DNA of 64,000 nucleotides from Betaproteobacteria bacterium (GTDB taxonomy: Bacteria; Pseudomonadota; Gammaproteobacteria; Burkholderiales; Sulfuricellaceae), in assembly GCA_021373185.1 (NCBI GenBank), contig JAJFTF010000006.1:1-64000 (forward strand), written 5' to 3'. Of this stretch, positions 52,560-63,040 are shown in pieces; positions within the stretch are counted from its first letter, which is position 1; each line of letters starts with the position of its first letter. The translations under genes were made by a program, and so were the position numbers. A model generated the notes under the pieces. It saw only the letters and a list, made by a program, of their open reading frames with translations, was not told the DNA's origin and searched no databases.

Positions 52560-54830
52560 CTAGAAGCCCTTCATCGGGCTCATGCCGATTTTCTGGATCA
52601 ATGCCGCGTAATCGTTGATCAGTTGCGGCACACGCTCGATGTCAGTGATTGCCACCTCGAAGGTGGAAACCCGCTCTTCTTCCAGACTCATGTTCTTCAG
52701 CGTGTCGCCGATCTTGCTCATGCGGATGTTGGCAAGCTCGGAACCCTTGACGAAGTGGCACTGGTAATCATCGCCGTGCTTGCAACCCATCATCATCACG
52801 CCGTCGTAACCACTGCTGAGCGCATCGTTGATCCAGATGGTGTTGACCGAACCGAGGCAACGCACCGGGATGACACGGACGAAAGCACTGTAGACGTTGC
52901 GATTCATCGCTGCCATGTCGAGCGCCGGGTAGGCGTCGTTTTCGCAGGCCAGAATCAGGATGCGCGGCTTCTCGGAAAACTCGTCGGGCACGTCGACCGC
53001 TTTCAACTGCGAACCGACGGTATCAATCGAGTAGTTCTCGAAGGAGATCACGCGCACCGGGCAGGCGCCCATGCAAGTACCGCAACGGCGGCAGCGTGCC
53101 TGGTTGAACAACGGGAAGCGCTTCTCGTCCTCATCGATGGCGCCGAACGGGCATTCCACCGTGCAGCGTTTGCATTGGGTGCAGCCTTCAAGGCGCACCT
53201 TGGGGAAGGACAGGTCGCCGGAACGCGGATGGGCGGCACGGCCCAGACCGGCATTTTCGATCGCCTGAATCGCCTTCATCGCAGCGCCGGTTGCATCCTC
53301 CATCGCCTGCACCATGTCCATCGGGCGGCGCACCGGGCCGGCGGAGTAAATGCCGGTACGGCGGGTTTCATAGGGGAAGCAGATGAAGTGCGAGTCGGTG
53401 AAGCCGTATTTCAGTTGCGGCACGTCCGGACCCTGACGGTAGGTCAGGTTAAGCATGGAAATCGGCTGAACAGCGCCTTCCTGCTGCGAAGCGGTGTAGG
53501 CTTCCATCAGCGAGTTGTCGCCGGCTGCTGCAGCAATTTCCGCCTTCAGCTTGGTGTCGATGTCGACGCCGGAGTTAGGCACTTGGCCGGTGGCGAGCAC
53601 CACCAGGTCGGCATTGTCGATCGCAACCTGATCGTTGAGGATCAGATCCTGGAAACTCACCTTGCACTGGTTGCCGGCAGCTTCGACGCCGGAGACCTTG
53701 CCCTTGGTGAAGATCACGCCCTTTTCCTGGCCGCTGCGATAGAAATCTTCGCCGTTGCCGGGCATGCGCAAATCGGTGTAGATCACCACCGTATCGATGT
53801 CGGGATTGGCTTCCTTGAAATACATCGCCTGCTTGACCGAAGTCAGGCAGCAGGAGCCGGAGCAGTAAGGCAGGTGCTTGCCAGAATCGTCGCGTTGGCC
53901 CGCGCACTGCACGAACACCACGGTCTTGACTTCGCCGCCATCGGAAGGGCGCTTGATCGGGCTGCCGTTGGCGGCTTTGGCAAGCGCTTCCAGGCCGGCT
54001 TGATCGACTACGTTGGCGGACTTACCATAACCCAGTTCCGGCAGCTTGTTGGCATCGTACAGTTCGAAACCGGTCGCCTGAACGATCGCGCCGACTTTCT
54101 CGATTGTGGTAGAGCCAGACTCGGTGCTGATTTCGATCTCGAAACGACCAGGCGCGCCACTGGTCTTGCTGGTAGACGCATTGAGGTAAACCTTGATATT
54201 GGCGTCAGCCTCAATCGCTGCGGCCATTTCAGCCACCGGCGTATTTTGTGGATCCTTGTAAGGGGATTTACCCGGCGTACGCTTGTGCAACTTGGCAGCC
54301 CAACCGCCGAGGGCGCCGGACTTCTCCACCAGCACGACCTTGTAGCCGGCCTTGGAAGCTTCCAGTGCTGCGGTCATGCCGGACACGCCGCCGCCCACCA
54401 CCAGCAAGGTGCGCTCGGTAACGGCTGCGGGGTCGCCTTCGGGCAAGGTCATTTTCTTGACTTCGGCGCAGCCCATGCGGATGTAGTCTTCCGCCATTTC
54501 CTGAGTGGTTTCGCGTGCCTCTTCGGTTTCAGGCTGGGACCAGATCACGCCCTCGCGCAAATTGGCGCGCGATACGCATACATCGGTAAAGCCGAACGCT
54601 TCGGTCTTGGCGCGGCGCGAACAGGCGCCGATCATGACGTGGGTAACGGCTTCGTTGGCGATGTCGTCACGAATCATTTTGATGCCGTCAGCGTTGCACA
54701 GGAACTCATGTTCCTTGATCAGGGCGGCCTTGCCTTCCTTCTTTGCCACGCTGGCCAGGGCCGCCGTATCCAGGCGCTCCCCCAAACCACAACCTTGGCA
54801 AATGTAGGCTGCTACTTTCATATCTGCCAT
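52560..54830 (-). CDS. qmoB: QmoB-like FAD/Fe-S protein (HdrA-MvhD fusion)
   Basis: A 756-residue protein. The N-terminal part (about 1-140) has AAYICQGCGLGERLDTAALA with Cys ligands, then an FAD-binding Rossmann fold (TLLVVGGGVSGMTAALEASK), HdrA-type segments (KLPYCSGSCCLTSVKQ region reads HLPYCSGSCCLTSVKQAMYF), two ferredoxin motifs (GCTQCKRCTVECPFGAIDED and CRRCGTCMGACPVRVIS), and a C-terminal MvhD-like domain with CENDAYPALDMA, IPVRCLGSVNTIWI and GCKHGDDYQC. This is the QmoB layout: electron carrier of the complex that exchanges electrons with APS reductase. The start is at 54830, with its ribosome site (GGAGGG) inside the end of qmoA. Confidence 0.92.
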   Translation of the reverse strand: MADMKVAAYICQGCGLGERLDTAALASVAKKEGKAALIKEHEFLCNADGIKMIRDDIANEAVTHVMIGACSRRAKTEAFGFTDVCVSRANLREGVIWSQPETEEARETTQEMAEDYIRMGCAEVKKMTLPEGDPAAVTERTLLVVGGGVSGMTAALEASKAGYKVVLVEKSGALGGWAAKLHKRTPGKSPYKDPQNTPVAEMAAAIEADANIKVYLNASTSKTSGAPGRFEIEISTESGSTTIEKVGAIVQATGFELYDANKLPELGYGKSANVVDQAGLEALAKAANGSPIKRPSDGGEVKTVVFVQCAGQRDDSGKHLPYCSGSCCLTSVKQAMYFKEANPDIDTVVIYTDLRMPGNGEDFYRSGQEKGVIFTKGKVSGVEAAGNQCKVSFQDLILNDQVAIDNADLVVLATGQVPNSGVDIDTKLKAEIAAAAGDNSLMEAYTASQQEGAVQPISMLNLTYRQGPDVPQLKYGFTDSHFICFPYETRRTGIYSAGPVRRPMDMVQAMEDATGAAMKAIQAIENAGLGRAAHPRSGDLSFPKVRLEGCTQCKRCTVECPFGAIDEDEKRFPLFNQARCRRCGTCMGACPVRVISFENYSIDTVGSQLKAVDVPDEFSEKPRILILACENDAYPALDMAAMNRNVYSAFVRVIPVRCLGSVNTIWINDALSSGYDGVMMMGCKHGDDYQCHFVKGSELANIRMSKIGDTLKNMSLEEERVSTFEVAITDIERVPQLINDYAALIQKIGMSPMKGF

Positions 54831-54833
54831 TTA

Positions 54834-56120
54834 TTAACCCTCCACTCTGGCAACACGGTTAACCACCTGGATCGCACGCAAGGCGCTCGCGGTAGCACTC
54901 TGCACCGCACGGTTCACGTCCAGCGGATTGGATGCGCAGCCCGCGCCGAAGAAGGCGTGGTTGGACGGATCGGCTTCGATGAAGCCGCTCGAGTCCGACA
55001 CGATTTCAGCCGGCAAATTCGCAGCCATGACGGACGGCTCCATGCCGACGGCCAGCACCACGAGATCATGCGGGGTTGCGTAGCGGTGATAACCTTCGGT
55101 ATTCACGCCATGAAGCACGACATCGCCGGTCTTCTCGTCCTGGACGGCCTTGGCGACCTTGGACTTGATGAAGGTCACGGTCTTGTCTTTCTGCACCTTC
55201 TGGTAGAAATCCTCGAAGCGGTCAATCGCACGAATGTCGATGTAATAAATCGTCGACTTGCCTTCGTCACCGTAAGCTTCACGCACATAGTTGGTCTGCT
55301 TCAGGGAAGCCATGCAGCAGATGCGCGAGCAATGACGCAGATGGTTCTCGTCACGCGAACCGGCGCACTGGATGAAAGCGATGTTCCTGGCTTCCTTGCC
55401 ATCTGACGGACGCAGAATCTTGCCCTTGGTCGGGCCGTGAATATCGGCCAGACGCTCGAACTCGACGCTGGTGATGACATTGGAGAAACGGTCATAACCG
55501 TAAGGCTGAATCTTGGCCGCATCGTAAGGCTTCCAACCGGTTGCCCAGATCACTGCGCCGGCCTTGAACTGAACCGACTCTTCCTTCATGTCGAGGTCGA
55601 CCGCGCCGTATTTGCAGGCGGCCTTGGCCTTGTCTGCATCGGCGGTGCCGATGATCGACGGATCGATCACGTAGCGTTGCGGGTAGGCCATCTTGTGCGG
55701 CAGATAAGCCGCCTTGACCTTGCTCAGGTTGTAGTTGAATGCGTCCGGCACTTCGGCGTCAACCGCTTTGCCGCACTCGCCGCAGGCGGTGCAGTTTTCG
55801 TTGACATAGCGTGGAGCCAGCTTGACGGTGGCGGTGTAATCGCCTTCGCCACCGGTGATCTCGGTCACTTCGGCCATGGTCAGAACGCGAATGCGCGGAT
55901 TCTGCTTCAGGCGACGCTGGTTGATTTCAAGGCCGCATACCGGGTGGCACAGCTTGGGGAAATAGCGGTAGAGCTGGGAAACACGACCGCCAAGGGCCGC
56001 ATTTTTTTCAACCAGCACTACATTCTTACCGCATTCAGCCGCTTCCAGGGCTGCTGTCATGCCGCTGATACCGCCGCCGACGACCAGAATGGTCTGGTTG
56101 GTTGCAATAACGTCCGTCAT
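54834..56120 (-). CDS. qmoA: QmoA-like FAD protein (HdrA-like)
   Basis: A 428-residue flavoprotein related to the FAD half of HdrA: TILVVGGGISGMTAALEAAE (Rossmann), CGKNVVLVEKNAALGGRVSQ, LCHPVCGLEINQRRLKQNPR and the central HLRHCSRICCMASLKQTNY segment with Cys pairs. An FxGAGCASNPLDVNRAVQSA segment near the C-terminus also fits. QmoA is the first subunit of Qmo, which accepts electrons from or donates them to APS reductase (AprBA). The start has a GGAGGTAACCTG ribosome site. It heads the leftward operon; the 188 bases upstream to the phosphodiesterase gene hold no gene and no obvious promoter. Confidence 0.92.
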   Translation of the reverse strand: MTDVIATNQTILVVGGGISGMTAALEAAECGKNVVLVEKNAALGGRVSQLYRYFPKLCHPVCGLEINQRRLKQNPRIRVLTMAEVTEITGGEGDYTATVKLAPRYVNENCTACGECGKAVDAEVPDAFNYNLSKVKAAYLPHKMAYPQRYVIDPSIIGTADADKAKAACKYGAVDLDMKEESVQFKAGAVIWATGWKPYDAAKIQPYGYDRFSNVITSVEFERLADIHGPTKGKILRPSDGKEARNIAFIQCAGSRDENHLRHCSRICCMASLKQTNYVREAYGDEGKSTIYYIDIRAIDRFEDFYQKVQKDKTVTFIKSKVAKAVQDEKTGDVVLHGVNTEGYHRYATPHDLVVLAVGMEPSVMAANLPAEIVSDSSGFIEADPSNHAFFGAGCASNPLDVNRAVQSATASALRAIQVVNRVARVEG

Positions 56121-56308
56121 CAGGTTACCTCCATCACGGATACTTTAAGGGCTTTGGCACAAATTGCACCTAGGCCGGATTAGGCATTAATTGGGCTACT
56201 AAGATCGGGGGCAATGTTACTCCGAATTGGAACCCCAATCCACCGCCCCGCTCACAAAATAGAATTGAATTTTCTTATGTTTGAATAGATTAAATAAATA
56301 AGACCCGC

Positions 56309-56827
56309 CTATCCCATTGCGGGAACCGGAACGACCTCGAAAGTCATCGCATCGAGGTCGCCCAGAATATAGGTCGGCGGCTTGCCCACCCCGCCTACCG
56401 TACCGGGATTCACCAGCCAGGTCTTGCCGCCACGGATATTATCGACCTGATCGATTGCAACACGGTGATCGTGGCCGCAGCAAACCATGTCCCACTCGCC
56501 GGTACAAGCCAGAGCGCGCGCGTAATGCGGGTAATGCACGATAAAAATCGTGCGGCCATGCAGGGTAATGCCCGCATCCTGGCCATAAAAATGGATCAGG
56601 TTGCCCGACTCATGCGCCATGCGGGATAAAGTATAGAGGTCGCCGGTATTGTTGCCGTAAATCACGTGCGCCGGCATCTCAAGCTTCTTGAATATCCCCA
56701 GGGTATTGGCCGCGACAATGTCGCCGCAATGCAGCGTGGCGACAGCGCCGCGCGCCTTGGCGTCCTCAACGGCGGAAGCCAGCAAATCGCGGTTATCGTG
56801 GCTATCGGAAAGTATGCAAAGTTTCAT
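56309..56827 (-). CDS. MJ0936/YfcE-type metallophosphodiesterase
   Basis: A 172-residue phosphodiesterase of the calcineurin-like YfcE/MJ0936 family. From the ATG at 56827 the product opens MKLCILSDSHDNRDLLASAV, with the first metal-ligand motif. Further ligands: LHCGDIVAA, YGNNTGDLYTL, VHYPHYARAL and CCGHDHRVAIDQVDN. All Asp/Asn/His residues are present. Such enzymes hydrolyse phosphodiesters in vitro; the natural substrate is unknown. The longer open frame (from 56872) runs into a palindromic repeat and is not used. Downstream of ppa in the same direction, separated by that repeat. Confidence 0.88.
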   Translation of the reverse strand: MKLCILSDSHDNRDLLASAVEDAKARGAVATLHCGDIVAANTLGIFKKLEMPAHVIYGNNTGDLYTLSRMAHESGNLIHFYGQDAGITLHGRTIFIVHYPHYARALACTGEWDMVCCGHDHRVAIDQVDNIRGGKTWLVNPGTVGGVGKPPTYILGDLDAMTFEVVPVPAMG

Positions 56828-56842
56828 AAATATTCGTGAGGG

Positions 56843-56912
56843 GTGAAGAGTGAGGGGTGAGGAAAAAACCAAAGGCGCACGCCTGACGCCTCACCCCTCC
56901 CACCTCACGGAT
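56843..56912. repeat. Palindromic repeat between ppa and the phosphodiesterase gene
   Basis: A perfect 11-bp inverted repeat, GAGGGGTGAGG (56852-56862) and CCTCACCCCTC (56889-56899), encloses a smaller GGCG...CGCC hairpin followed on the reverse strand by a T-rich run, so it may end the ppa transcript. The word GAGGGGTGAG recurs at 27399-27408. Confidence 0.6.
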
Positions 56913-56914
56913 TT

Positions 56915-57463
56915 TTAAAACATCGGCTTAACAGCAGCTTCCTGATATCGTTTCACACCGGCCATAATCTCGGTCTTGGTTTCTTCCACCCCGACCCAGC
57001 CTTCTACCTTGACCCACTTGCCCATTTCCAGATCCTTGTAGTGCTCGAAAAAATGGCTGATCTGCGCCAGGGTCAATTCCGGCAGATCGCGTGGCGATTC
57101 AATATTCCGGTAGAGATTGCACAGCTTGTCGATCGGCACTGCCAGCAATTTGGCATCCTCGCCCGCCTCGTCCGTCATCTTGAGCATGCCGATCGGACGG
57201 CAGCGCACCACCACACCGGAAATCAACGGCACCGGCGTAATCACCAGCACATCCACCGGATCGCCGTCATCCGACAAAGTATGAGGAATATAACCGTAGT
57301 TACAAGGATAGTGCATCGCCGTCGACATGAAGCGATCCACAAACATCGCGCCGGTTTCCTTGTCCACTTCGTATTTGATCGGATCGCCATGCATCGGAAT
57401 TTCGATGATGACGTTAAAATCATTGGGCAAGTCGCGCCCGGAACTGACTCGGTCAAGATTCAT
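56915..57463 (-). CDS. ppa: Inorganic pyrophosphatase (family I)
   Basis: A 182-residue soluble pyrophosphatase hydrolysing PPi to 2 Pi. Opening: [20 protein letters not shown], then [20 protein letters not shown]. The metal-site motif is clear: [20 protein letters not shown] with the three catalytic Asp, and [11 protein letters not shown]. Length and motifs match family I PPases. Although an energy-conserving PPase is encoded just upstream (hppA), this soluble enzyme wastes the bond energy as heat, and the two are separated by a terminator, which allows separate control. Confidence 0.95.
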   Translation of the reverse strand: MNLDRVSSGRDLPNDFNVIIEIPMHGDPIKYEVDKETGAMFVDRFMSTAMHYPCNYGYIPHTLSDDGDPVDVLVITPVPLISGVVVRCRPIGMLKMTDEAGEDAKLLAVPIDKLCNLYRNIESPRDLPELTLAQISHFFEHYKDLEMGKWVKVEGWVGVEETKTEIMAGVKRYQEAAVKPMF

Positions 57464-57477
57464 GGATTAGGCCCAAA

Positions 57478-57508
57478 AAATAAAGCCGGCATTATACCGG
57501 CTTTATTT
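57478..57508 (-). terminator. Terminator of hppA
   Basis: Read on the reverse strand: AAATAAAGCCGG, loop TATAATG, CCGGCTTTATTT, then TTT. The 12-bp perfect stem lies about 37 bases after the hppA stop and before ppa. Confidence 0.9.
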
Positions 57509-57544
57509 TCAGTCACCTAACAGGCCTGCCGGCCTGCTTCGGAA

Positions 57545-59590
57545 TCAAAGCAATGGCACAATCATCAGCGCCACGATGTTGATGATCTTGATCAGCGGGT
57601 TGACGGCAGGGCCGGCAGTATCCTTGTAGGGATCGCCAACGGTGTCGCCGGTCACTGCAGCCTTGTGGGCTTCGGAACCTTTACCGCCAAAGTTGCCTTC
57701 TTCGATATACTTCTTGGCGTTATCCCATGCGCCACCGCCGGTGGTCATGGAGATCGCCACGAAGATACCGGTCACGATGGTGCCGACCAGCACGCCACCC
57801 AGCGCTTGCGCACCGAGGGTCAGGCCGACGATCACCGGAACCGCGACAGGCAGCAACGAAGGAACAATCATTTCCTTGATCGCGGCCTTGGTCAGCATGT
57901 CCACGCAAGTGCCATATTCCGGTTTGCCGGTGCCTTCCATGATGCCAGGGATTTCCTTGAACTGGCGACGCACTTCAACCACTACCGAACCAGCGGCGCG
58001 ACCGACGGCTTCCATGCCCATGGCAGCGAACAGGTAAGGCACCATGCCGCCGATGAACAAACCGATGATCACCATGTGATTGGACAGGTCGAAAGTCAGC
58101 GCCATGCCGCCAGGGGTAGCATGAGACGAAAGCGCATGGGTATAGTCGGCAAACAGCACCAGAGCTGCCAGACCGGCGGAACCGATGGCGTAGCCCTTGG
58201 TCACGGCCTTGGTGGTGTTACCCACGGCGTCGAGCGGGTCGGTGATGTTGCGGATCTTGTCATCCAGACCGGCCATCTCGGCGATACCACCGGCGTTGTC
58301 GGTGATCGGACCATAAGCGTCAAGCGCCACGATGATACCGGCCATGGACAGCATCGAGGTTGCTGCAATGGCGATGCCATACAGACCGCCCAATGCATAG
58401 GCGCCATAGATTGCCAAGCACACGGCAAGCACTGGTGCTGCGGTGGATTTCATCGACACGCCCAGGCCGGCGATCACGTTGGTGCCGTGACCGGTGGTGG
58501 AAGCTTGCGCAATGTGACGCACCGGGCTGAATTCGGTGGCGGTGTAATACTCGGTGATCCACACCATCGCCGCAGTCAGCGCCAGGCCGATCAGGGAGGC
58601 CAGGTAGAGACTCATCGACGTCACCAGCTTGTCGCCGATCATCACGCCTTCACCCAGTATCCAGGTGGTCACCGGGTAGAACGCGATCACCGCCAGCACG
58701 GCGGAAACGATCAGGCCGCGATACAGCGCGTTCATGATCTTGCCGCCTTCACGGGTATTGACGAAGAAGGTACCGACGATCGAAGCGATGATGGAAACAC
58801 CGCCCAGAACCAGCGGATAGATCACCGCACTCGGAGAACCGGTGATCATCAAACCGCCCAGAACCATGGTGGCAATGATGGTCACAGCATAGGTCTCGAA
58901 CAGGTCGGCGGCCATACCGGCGCAGTCGCCAACGTTGTCGCCAACGTTGTCGGCGATAACGGCCGGGTTACGCGGGTCATCCTCAGGAATACCGGCTTCG
59001 ACCTTGCCCACCAGGTCGGCGCCGACGTCTGCACCCTTGGTGAAGATGCCGCCGCCAAGACGGGCGAAGATGGAAATCAGCGAGCTACCGAAAGCCAAGC
59101 CCACCAGAGAGTGGGTTGCCTCAGCGGCGCTTGCGCCTACCGACAGGGTCAGGAAAGCATAGTAACCGGCGACGCCCAGCAGGCCCAAGCCGACCACTAG
59201 CAGGCCGGTAATTGCACCACCCTTGAAGGCGACGTTGAGAGCGGCATTCAGCCCTTCACTGGCGGCCTGTGCGGTGCGTACGTTAGCACGCACGGACACG
59301 TTCATGCCGATGTAACCGGTCAGACCGGAGAGGAAAGCACCCAGTGCAAAACCAACGGCGGTTTGCCAGCCCAGCGCAACGAAGATGACGACCAGCAGAA
59401 TTACGCCAACGATACCAATGGTGGTGTATTGCCGGTTGAGGTAAGCCTGTGCGCCTTCCTGCACCGCAGCGGAAATTTCCCGCATTCTGTCGTTGCCGGT
59501 CGGCAAGCCCAAAATCCATTTAATCGATACCGCTCCATAAAGAAGCGCCGCAATTGCGCAAACCAACGCAAATATGAGACCTGTTGACAT
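57545..59590 (-). CDS. hppA: Membrane H+-translocating pyrophosphatase, K+-independent type
   Basis: A 681-residue membrane pump that couples PPi hydrolysis to proton export. About 16 membrane helices are visible. Catalytic loop motifs: [39 protein letters not shown] and the later [20 protein letters not shown]. The segment [20 protein letters not shown] has Lys in GNTTKA, the residue that distinguishes K+-independent from K+-dependent (Ala) enzymes, so H+-pumping without a potassium need is predicted. It lies between two terminators, so it is probably its own transcript. Confidence 0.95.
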   Translation of the reverse strand: MSTGLIFALVCAIAALLYGAVSIKWILGLPTGNDRMREISAAVQEGAQAYLNRQYTTIGIVGVILLVVIFVALGWQTAVGFALGAFLSGLTGYIGMNVSVRANVRTAQAASEGLNAALNVAFKGGAITGLLVVGLGLLGVAGYYAFLTLSVGASAAEATHSLVGLAFGSSLISIFARLGGGIFTKGADVGADLVGKVEAGIPEDDPRNPAVIADNVGDNVGDCAGMAADLFETYAVTIIATMVLGGLMITGSPSAVIYPLVLGGVSIIASIVGTFFVNTREGGKIMNALYRGLIVSAVLAVIAFYPVTTWILGEGVMIGDKLVTSMSLYLASLIGLALTAAMVWITEYYTATEFSPVRHIAQASTTGHGTNVIAGLGVSMKSTAAPVLAVCLAIYGAYALGGLYGIAIAATSMLSMAGIIVALDAYGPITDNAGGIAEMAGLDDKIRNITDPLDAVGNTTKAVTKGYAIGSAGLAALVLFADYTHALSSHATPGGMALTFDLSNHMVIIGLFIGGMVPYLFAAMGMEAVGRAAGSVVVEVRRQFKEIPGIMEGTGKPEYGTCVDMLTKAAIKEMIVPSLLPVAVPVIVGLTLGAQALGGVLVGTIVTGIFVAISMTTGGGAWDNAKKYIEEGNFGGKGSEAHKAAVTGDTVGDPYKDTAGPAVNPLIKIINIVALMIVPLL

Positions 59591-59721
59591 GAACTTCCCC
59601 TCCCCAAGTTAAACCGACCGATCAGGGCCGGCCAATCGCCCGAACACTAAAAAACCACTTTTTATTAAAAACCCTGATCCAGGACAGATAACATATATCC
59701 CGAACTCGACTTTGTTCTCTT

Positions 59722-59763
59722 AAAAAATCCCTGAAACACAGCCGTTAAGCGGTGCTTCAGGGA
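59722..59763 (-). terminator. Terminator of the pfp-orf-adk transcript
   Basis: Read on the reverse strand: TCCCTGAA (59763-59756), an internally paired loop (GCACCGC...GCTGTG), TTCAGGGA (59735-59728) and six T (59727-59722). About 60 bases past the pfp stop. Confidence 0.85.
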
Positions 59764-59824
59764 AAGAATCCGCCACTGAGTCAACAAACTATTCATTGGC
59801 AGTAGTGGATTCATTTTTTCAGAC

Positions 59825-61078
59825 TCAGATCTTGAAGTCGCCCAACTTCTTCGGTACAGCCACGTTTTTCAACGTCACATAGACCGGCAGACCGTCCTTG
59901 TATTTCGGATAATCTTCACCCTGAATCAATGGCACCAGATAGCGTTTGCACTTCTCGGTAATACCGAAACCATCCTTGGTGATGAAACTCTTGGGCATCA
60001 TTTTTTCGACGTTGGCCACATCCTTGAGGTCGGCAACGCCGATCTTGTATTTGTAAGGCTCATCGGAAATACGGTCGACCGTCGGCATGACCGAATTGCG
60101 GCCCTTGAGAGCCAGATCCACTGCCGCCTTGCCAAGCTGGTAAGCCTGCTTGACATCGGTCTTGGAAGCCACGTGACGCGCTGCGCGTTGCAGATAATCG
60201 GCAACTGCCCAATGGAACTTGTAGCCCAGTGCGTCCTTGATCATGTTGGCCACGACCGGAGCGGCACCGCCAAGCTGGGCGTGACCGAAAGCGTCGCGCG
60301 TGCCCTGCTCGGCCAGGAAGCGGCCATCGGGGTAGTGGCAACCTTCGGACACCACGATGGTGCAGAAACCATGTTCCTTAACGTTCTTGTCCACCTTGGC
60401 AAGGAACTTCTTCTGGTCGAATTCGACCTCGGGGAACAACACCACCACAGGAATGCCATGATCTTCCACCAGGCCGCCGGCAGCAGCGATCCAGCCGGCA
60501 TGGCGGCCCATCACCTCGAGAACAAAAATCTTGGTGGAAGTCTTGGCCATCGACTTGACGTCGAAGGAAGCTTCCAGAGTGGACACCGCAATGTACTTGG
60601 CAACCGAACCGAAGCCCGGGCAACAATCGGTGATCGGCAGATCGTTGTCCACGGTCTTCGGCACGTGGATCGCCTGGATCGGATAACCCATGGCTTCCGA
60701 CAACTGCGAGACCTTGAAGCAGGTATCGGCGGAATCGCCACCTCCGTTGTAGAAAAAGTAACCGATGTTGTGAGCCTTGAACACTTCAATCAGGCGCGCA
60801 TATTCGCGTTTGTTGGCTTCCAGGCTTTTCAGCTTGAAGCGGCAGGAGCCGAAAGCACCGGAAGGCGTGGAGCGCAGGGCAGCAATCGCCGCATCCGACT
60901 CCTTGCTGGTATCGATCAGGTCTTCGGTCAGTGCGCCGATAATCCCGTTGCGACCGGCGTACACCTTGCCGATTTTGTCCTTGTGCAGACGCGCAGTCTC
61001 GATCACCCCGCAGGCGGAAGCATTGATCACTGCGGTCACACCGCCGGACTGGGCATAAAATGCGTTTTTCTTCGCCAT
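59825..61078 (-). CDS. pfp: Pyrophosphate-dependent 6-phosphofructokinase
   Basis: A 417-residue enzyme that phosphorylates fructose 6-phosphate with PPi instead of ATP, or runs in reverse. Opening KKNAFYAQSGGVTAVINASA. The active-site loop FFYNGGGDSADTCFKVSQLS has GGGDSA, where ATP-dependent enzymes have GGDGS/T; the Asp is the PPi-specific marker. The substrate site PKTVDNDLPITDCCPGFGSV and MGRHAGWIAAAGGL are present. Its reversibility suits an organism with membrane PPase, both connected by the PPi pool. It is the last of the pfp-orf114-adk group, read leftwards after orf114 with a 21-base gap. Confidence 0.94.
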   Translation of the reverse strand: MAKKNAFYAQSGGVTAVINASACGVIETARLHKDKIGKVYAGRNGIIGALTEDLIDTSKESDAAIAALRSTPSGAFGSCRFKLKSLEANKREYARLIEVFKAHNIGYFFYNGGGDSADTCFKVSQLSEAMGYPIQAIHVPKTVDNDLPITDCCPGFGSVAKYIAVSTLEASFDVKSMAKTSTKIFVLEVMGRHAGWIAAAGGLVEDHGIPVVVLFPEVEFDQKKFLAKVDKNVKEHGFCTIVVSEGCHYPDGRFLAEQGTRDAFGHAQLGGAAPVVANMIKDALGYKFHWAVADYLQRAARHVASKTDVKQAYQLGKAAVDLALKGRNSVMPTVDRISDEPYKYKIGVADLKDVANVEKMMPKSFITKDGFGITEKCKRYLVPLIQGEDYPKYKDGLPVYVTLKNVAVPKKLGDFKI

Positions 61079-61099
61079 ATTTTTACACTCCCTAATGAA

Positions 61100-61444
61100 T
61101 TACTGATTCTGCTGACGCTTGGCTTCGTGATCCGCCTGCAGCTTGAGCAGGGCAACCACACACTCGAGCAAGTCGTCGTATTCCGACTTGCCGGTGCCGT
61201 ACTGCTCGCGCACCGAATAGAAGAACTGGCAGCGGAAGCGGTTATCGCCAACCTTGGAAAGCACGAAACCGGCTCCCCGCTCCTTCCACACCAGCGCCGG
61301 ACAAACCATCAATTCCGGCACGGCGGGATCGAGACGCAACTCAACATCGGCCTGCTGAACTTCTACCGCATGACCGTAGCGCTCCTTGAGGGTGGCGTCG
61401 ACCACCCAAAGCTCGGTTTCGGTGAAGTCCGGGATACCGCTCAT
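61100..61444 (-). CDS. Unknown protein between pfp and adk (orf114)
   Basis: A 114-residue protein, no signal peptide or membrane segment, no cysteine motif (two single Cys). The middle shows beta-rich text (DVELRLDPAVPELMVCPALV, WKERGAGFVLSKVGDNRFRC), and the C-terminus is helical (DDLLECVVALLKLQADHEAK). The LDPAVPEL and KERGAGFVL segments look conserved in betaproteobacteria, but I cannot name a family. It lies 10 bases after adk and 21 before pfp, all in one direction, so it is probably translated with them, and might act on PPi or sugar-phosphate metabolism; this is inference from position. Confidence 0.6.
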   Translation of the reverse strand: MSGIPDFTETELWVVDATLKERYGHAVEVQQADVELRLDPAVPELMVCPALVWKERGAGFVLSKVGDNRFRCQFFYSVREQYGTGKSEYDDLLECVVALLKLQADHEAKRQQNQ

Positions 61445-61454
61445 GCTTCGCTAA

Positions 61455-62120
<666 letters not shown>

Positions 62121-62248
62121 TTATCGTTAATGTTGAAGCTGACCGGACACAAGTCCAGCCAGACTATGCTTTTATATACTGGCTGTAAGGATATTCAAAA
62201 ACACCTGCAGTTGCACATTCAAATTTTGTATCCGCCCATAAAAACTTG

Positions 62249-63028
62249 TTAAGGGTTCATGGAAACCAGCCTGCGCACCCGTTCCAGGTCTTCCTGCGTG
62301 TCCACTCCGGCAACGGGCGCCTCCGCGACGACCGCAACACCGATACGATAGCCGTGCCACAGCGCCCGCAACTGCTCCAGAGCCTCGAATTGCTCGATGG
62401 CGGCTGGCTCCAGTAGGTTATAGACTTTCAGAAATGCGCTGCGGTAAGCGTAAATGCCGATATGACGGTACGCCGGCAAGCCATCGGGGAGCGAGGGGTA
62501 AGGCGTGATGGATGCAGATTGAGACCAGGCATCGCGGGCATAAGGAATCGGCGCACGGCTGAAATACAGTGCATAACCCTCTCGGTCGGTCACCACCTTG
62601 ACGATATTCGGGTTAAACAGATCGGCGCCATCATGGATGACATGGCAGGCAGTGGCAATCGCCGCCAGCGGACGATCATGCAATTGCTGCGCCACTTGCC
62701 GGATCAGGGACGGCGCGATCAGCGGCTCATCGCCCTGCACGTTGACGACGATAGTTTCGTCGCTCCAGCCGCGCTGGCTCGCCACCTCGGCAATCCGGTC
62801 GGTGCCTGAGGGATGGTCGGGCGAAGTCATGCAAACCTGACAACCGTGATCGCGTACCGCATCCGCAATGCCTTGATGGTCGGTCGCCACCCAGACTTCA
62901 TCCGCGCCGCTTTCGAGCGCCCGTTCGACCACATGCGCCACCATCGGACGACCGCCGATATCGAGCAGCGGCTTGCCGGGCAAACGGGTGGAAGCGAAAC
63001 GCGCCGGGATGACAACCTTGAAATTCAT
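62249..63028 (-). CDS. kdsB: 3-deoxy-manno-octulosonate cytidylyltransferase
   Basis: KdsB activates Kdo as CMP-Kdo for lipid A-core synthesis. Start at 63028 ([20 protein letters not shown]), giving 259 residues. Family segments: [40 protein letters not shown] and [20 protein letters not shown]. The frame is open upstream through a 9-base tandem repeat and would add a repetitive SFV N-terminus, which I reject as the start. It follows the Trm112-like and lpxK genes in the same direction, a usual grouping in LPS biosynthesis. Confidence 0.95.
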   Translation of the reverse strand: MNFKVVIPARFASTRLPGKPLLDIGGRPMVAHVVERALESGADEVWVATDHQGIADAVRDHGCQVCMTSPDHPSGTDRIAEVASQRGWSDETIVVNVQGDEPLIAPSLIRQVAQQLHDRPLAAIATACHVIHDGADLFNPNIVKVVTDREGYALYFSRAPIPYARDAWSQSASITPYPSLPDGLPAYRHIGIYAYRSAFLKVYNLLEPAAIEQFEALEQLRALWHGYRIGVAVVAEAPVAGVDTQEDLERVRRLVSMNP

Positions 63029-63040
63029 ATTCAACTTCTT

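Noticed and set aside
52623..55406. A very long open frame (about 927 codons) on the + strand opposite qmoB and part of qmoA
   Set aside because: It is the antisense of two genes with clear family motifs; its protein is low-complexity (His/Ala/Gly/Val/Arg rich) and without any domain. High GC content makes such frames common.
50649..56120. The cluster as a methanogen-type heterodisulfide reductase or as sHdr (sulfur-oxidising Hdr)
   Set aside because: The HdrA-type flavoproteins match QmoA and QmoB (the latter with MvhD-like end), and lbpA/hdrC1B1A-hyp-hdrC2B2 order is absent.
57665..59200. A long open frame (about 511 codons) on the + strand opposite hppA
   Set aside because: The hppA frame has the full catalytic motifs. 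The opposite frame is His/Gly/Gln-rich with no fold signature and no ribosome site.
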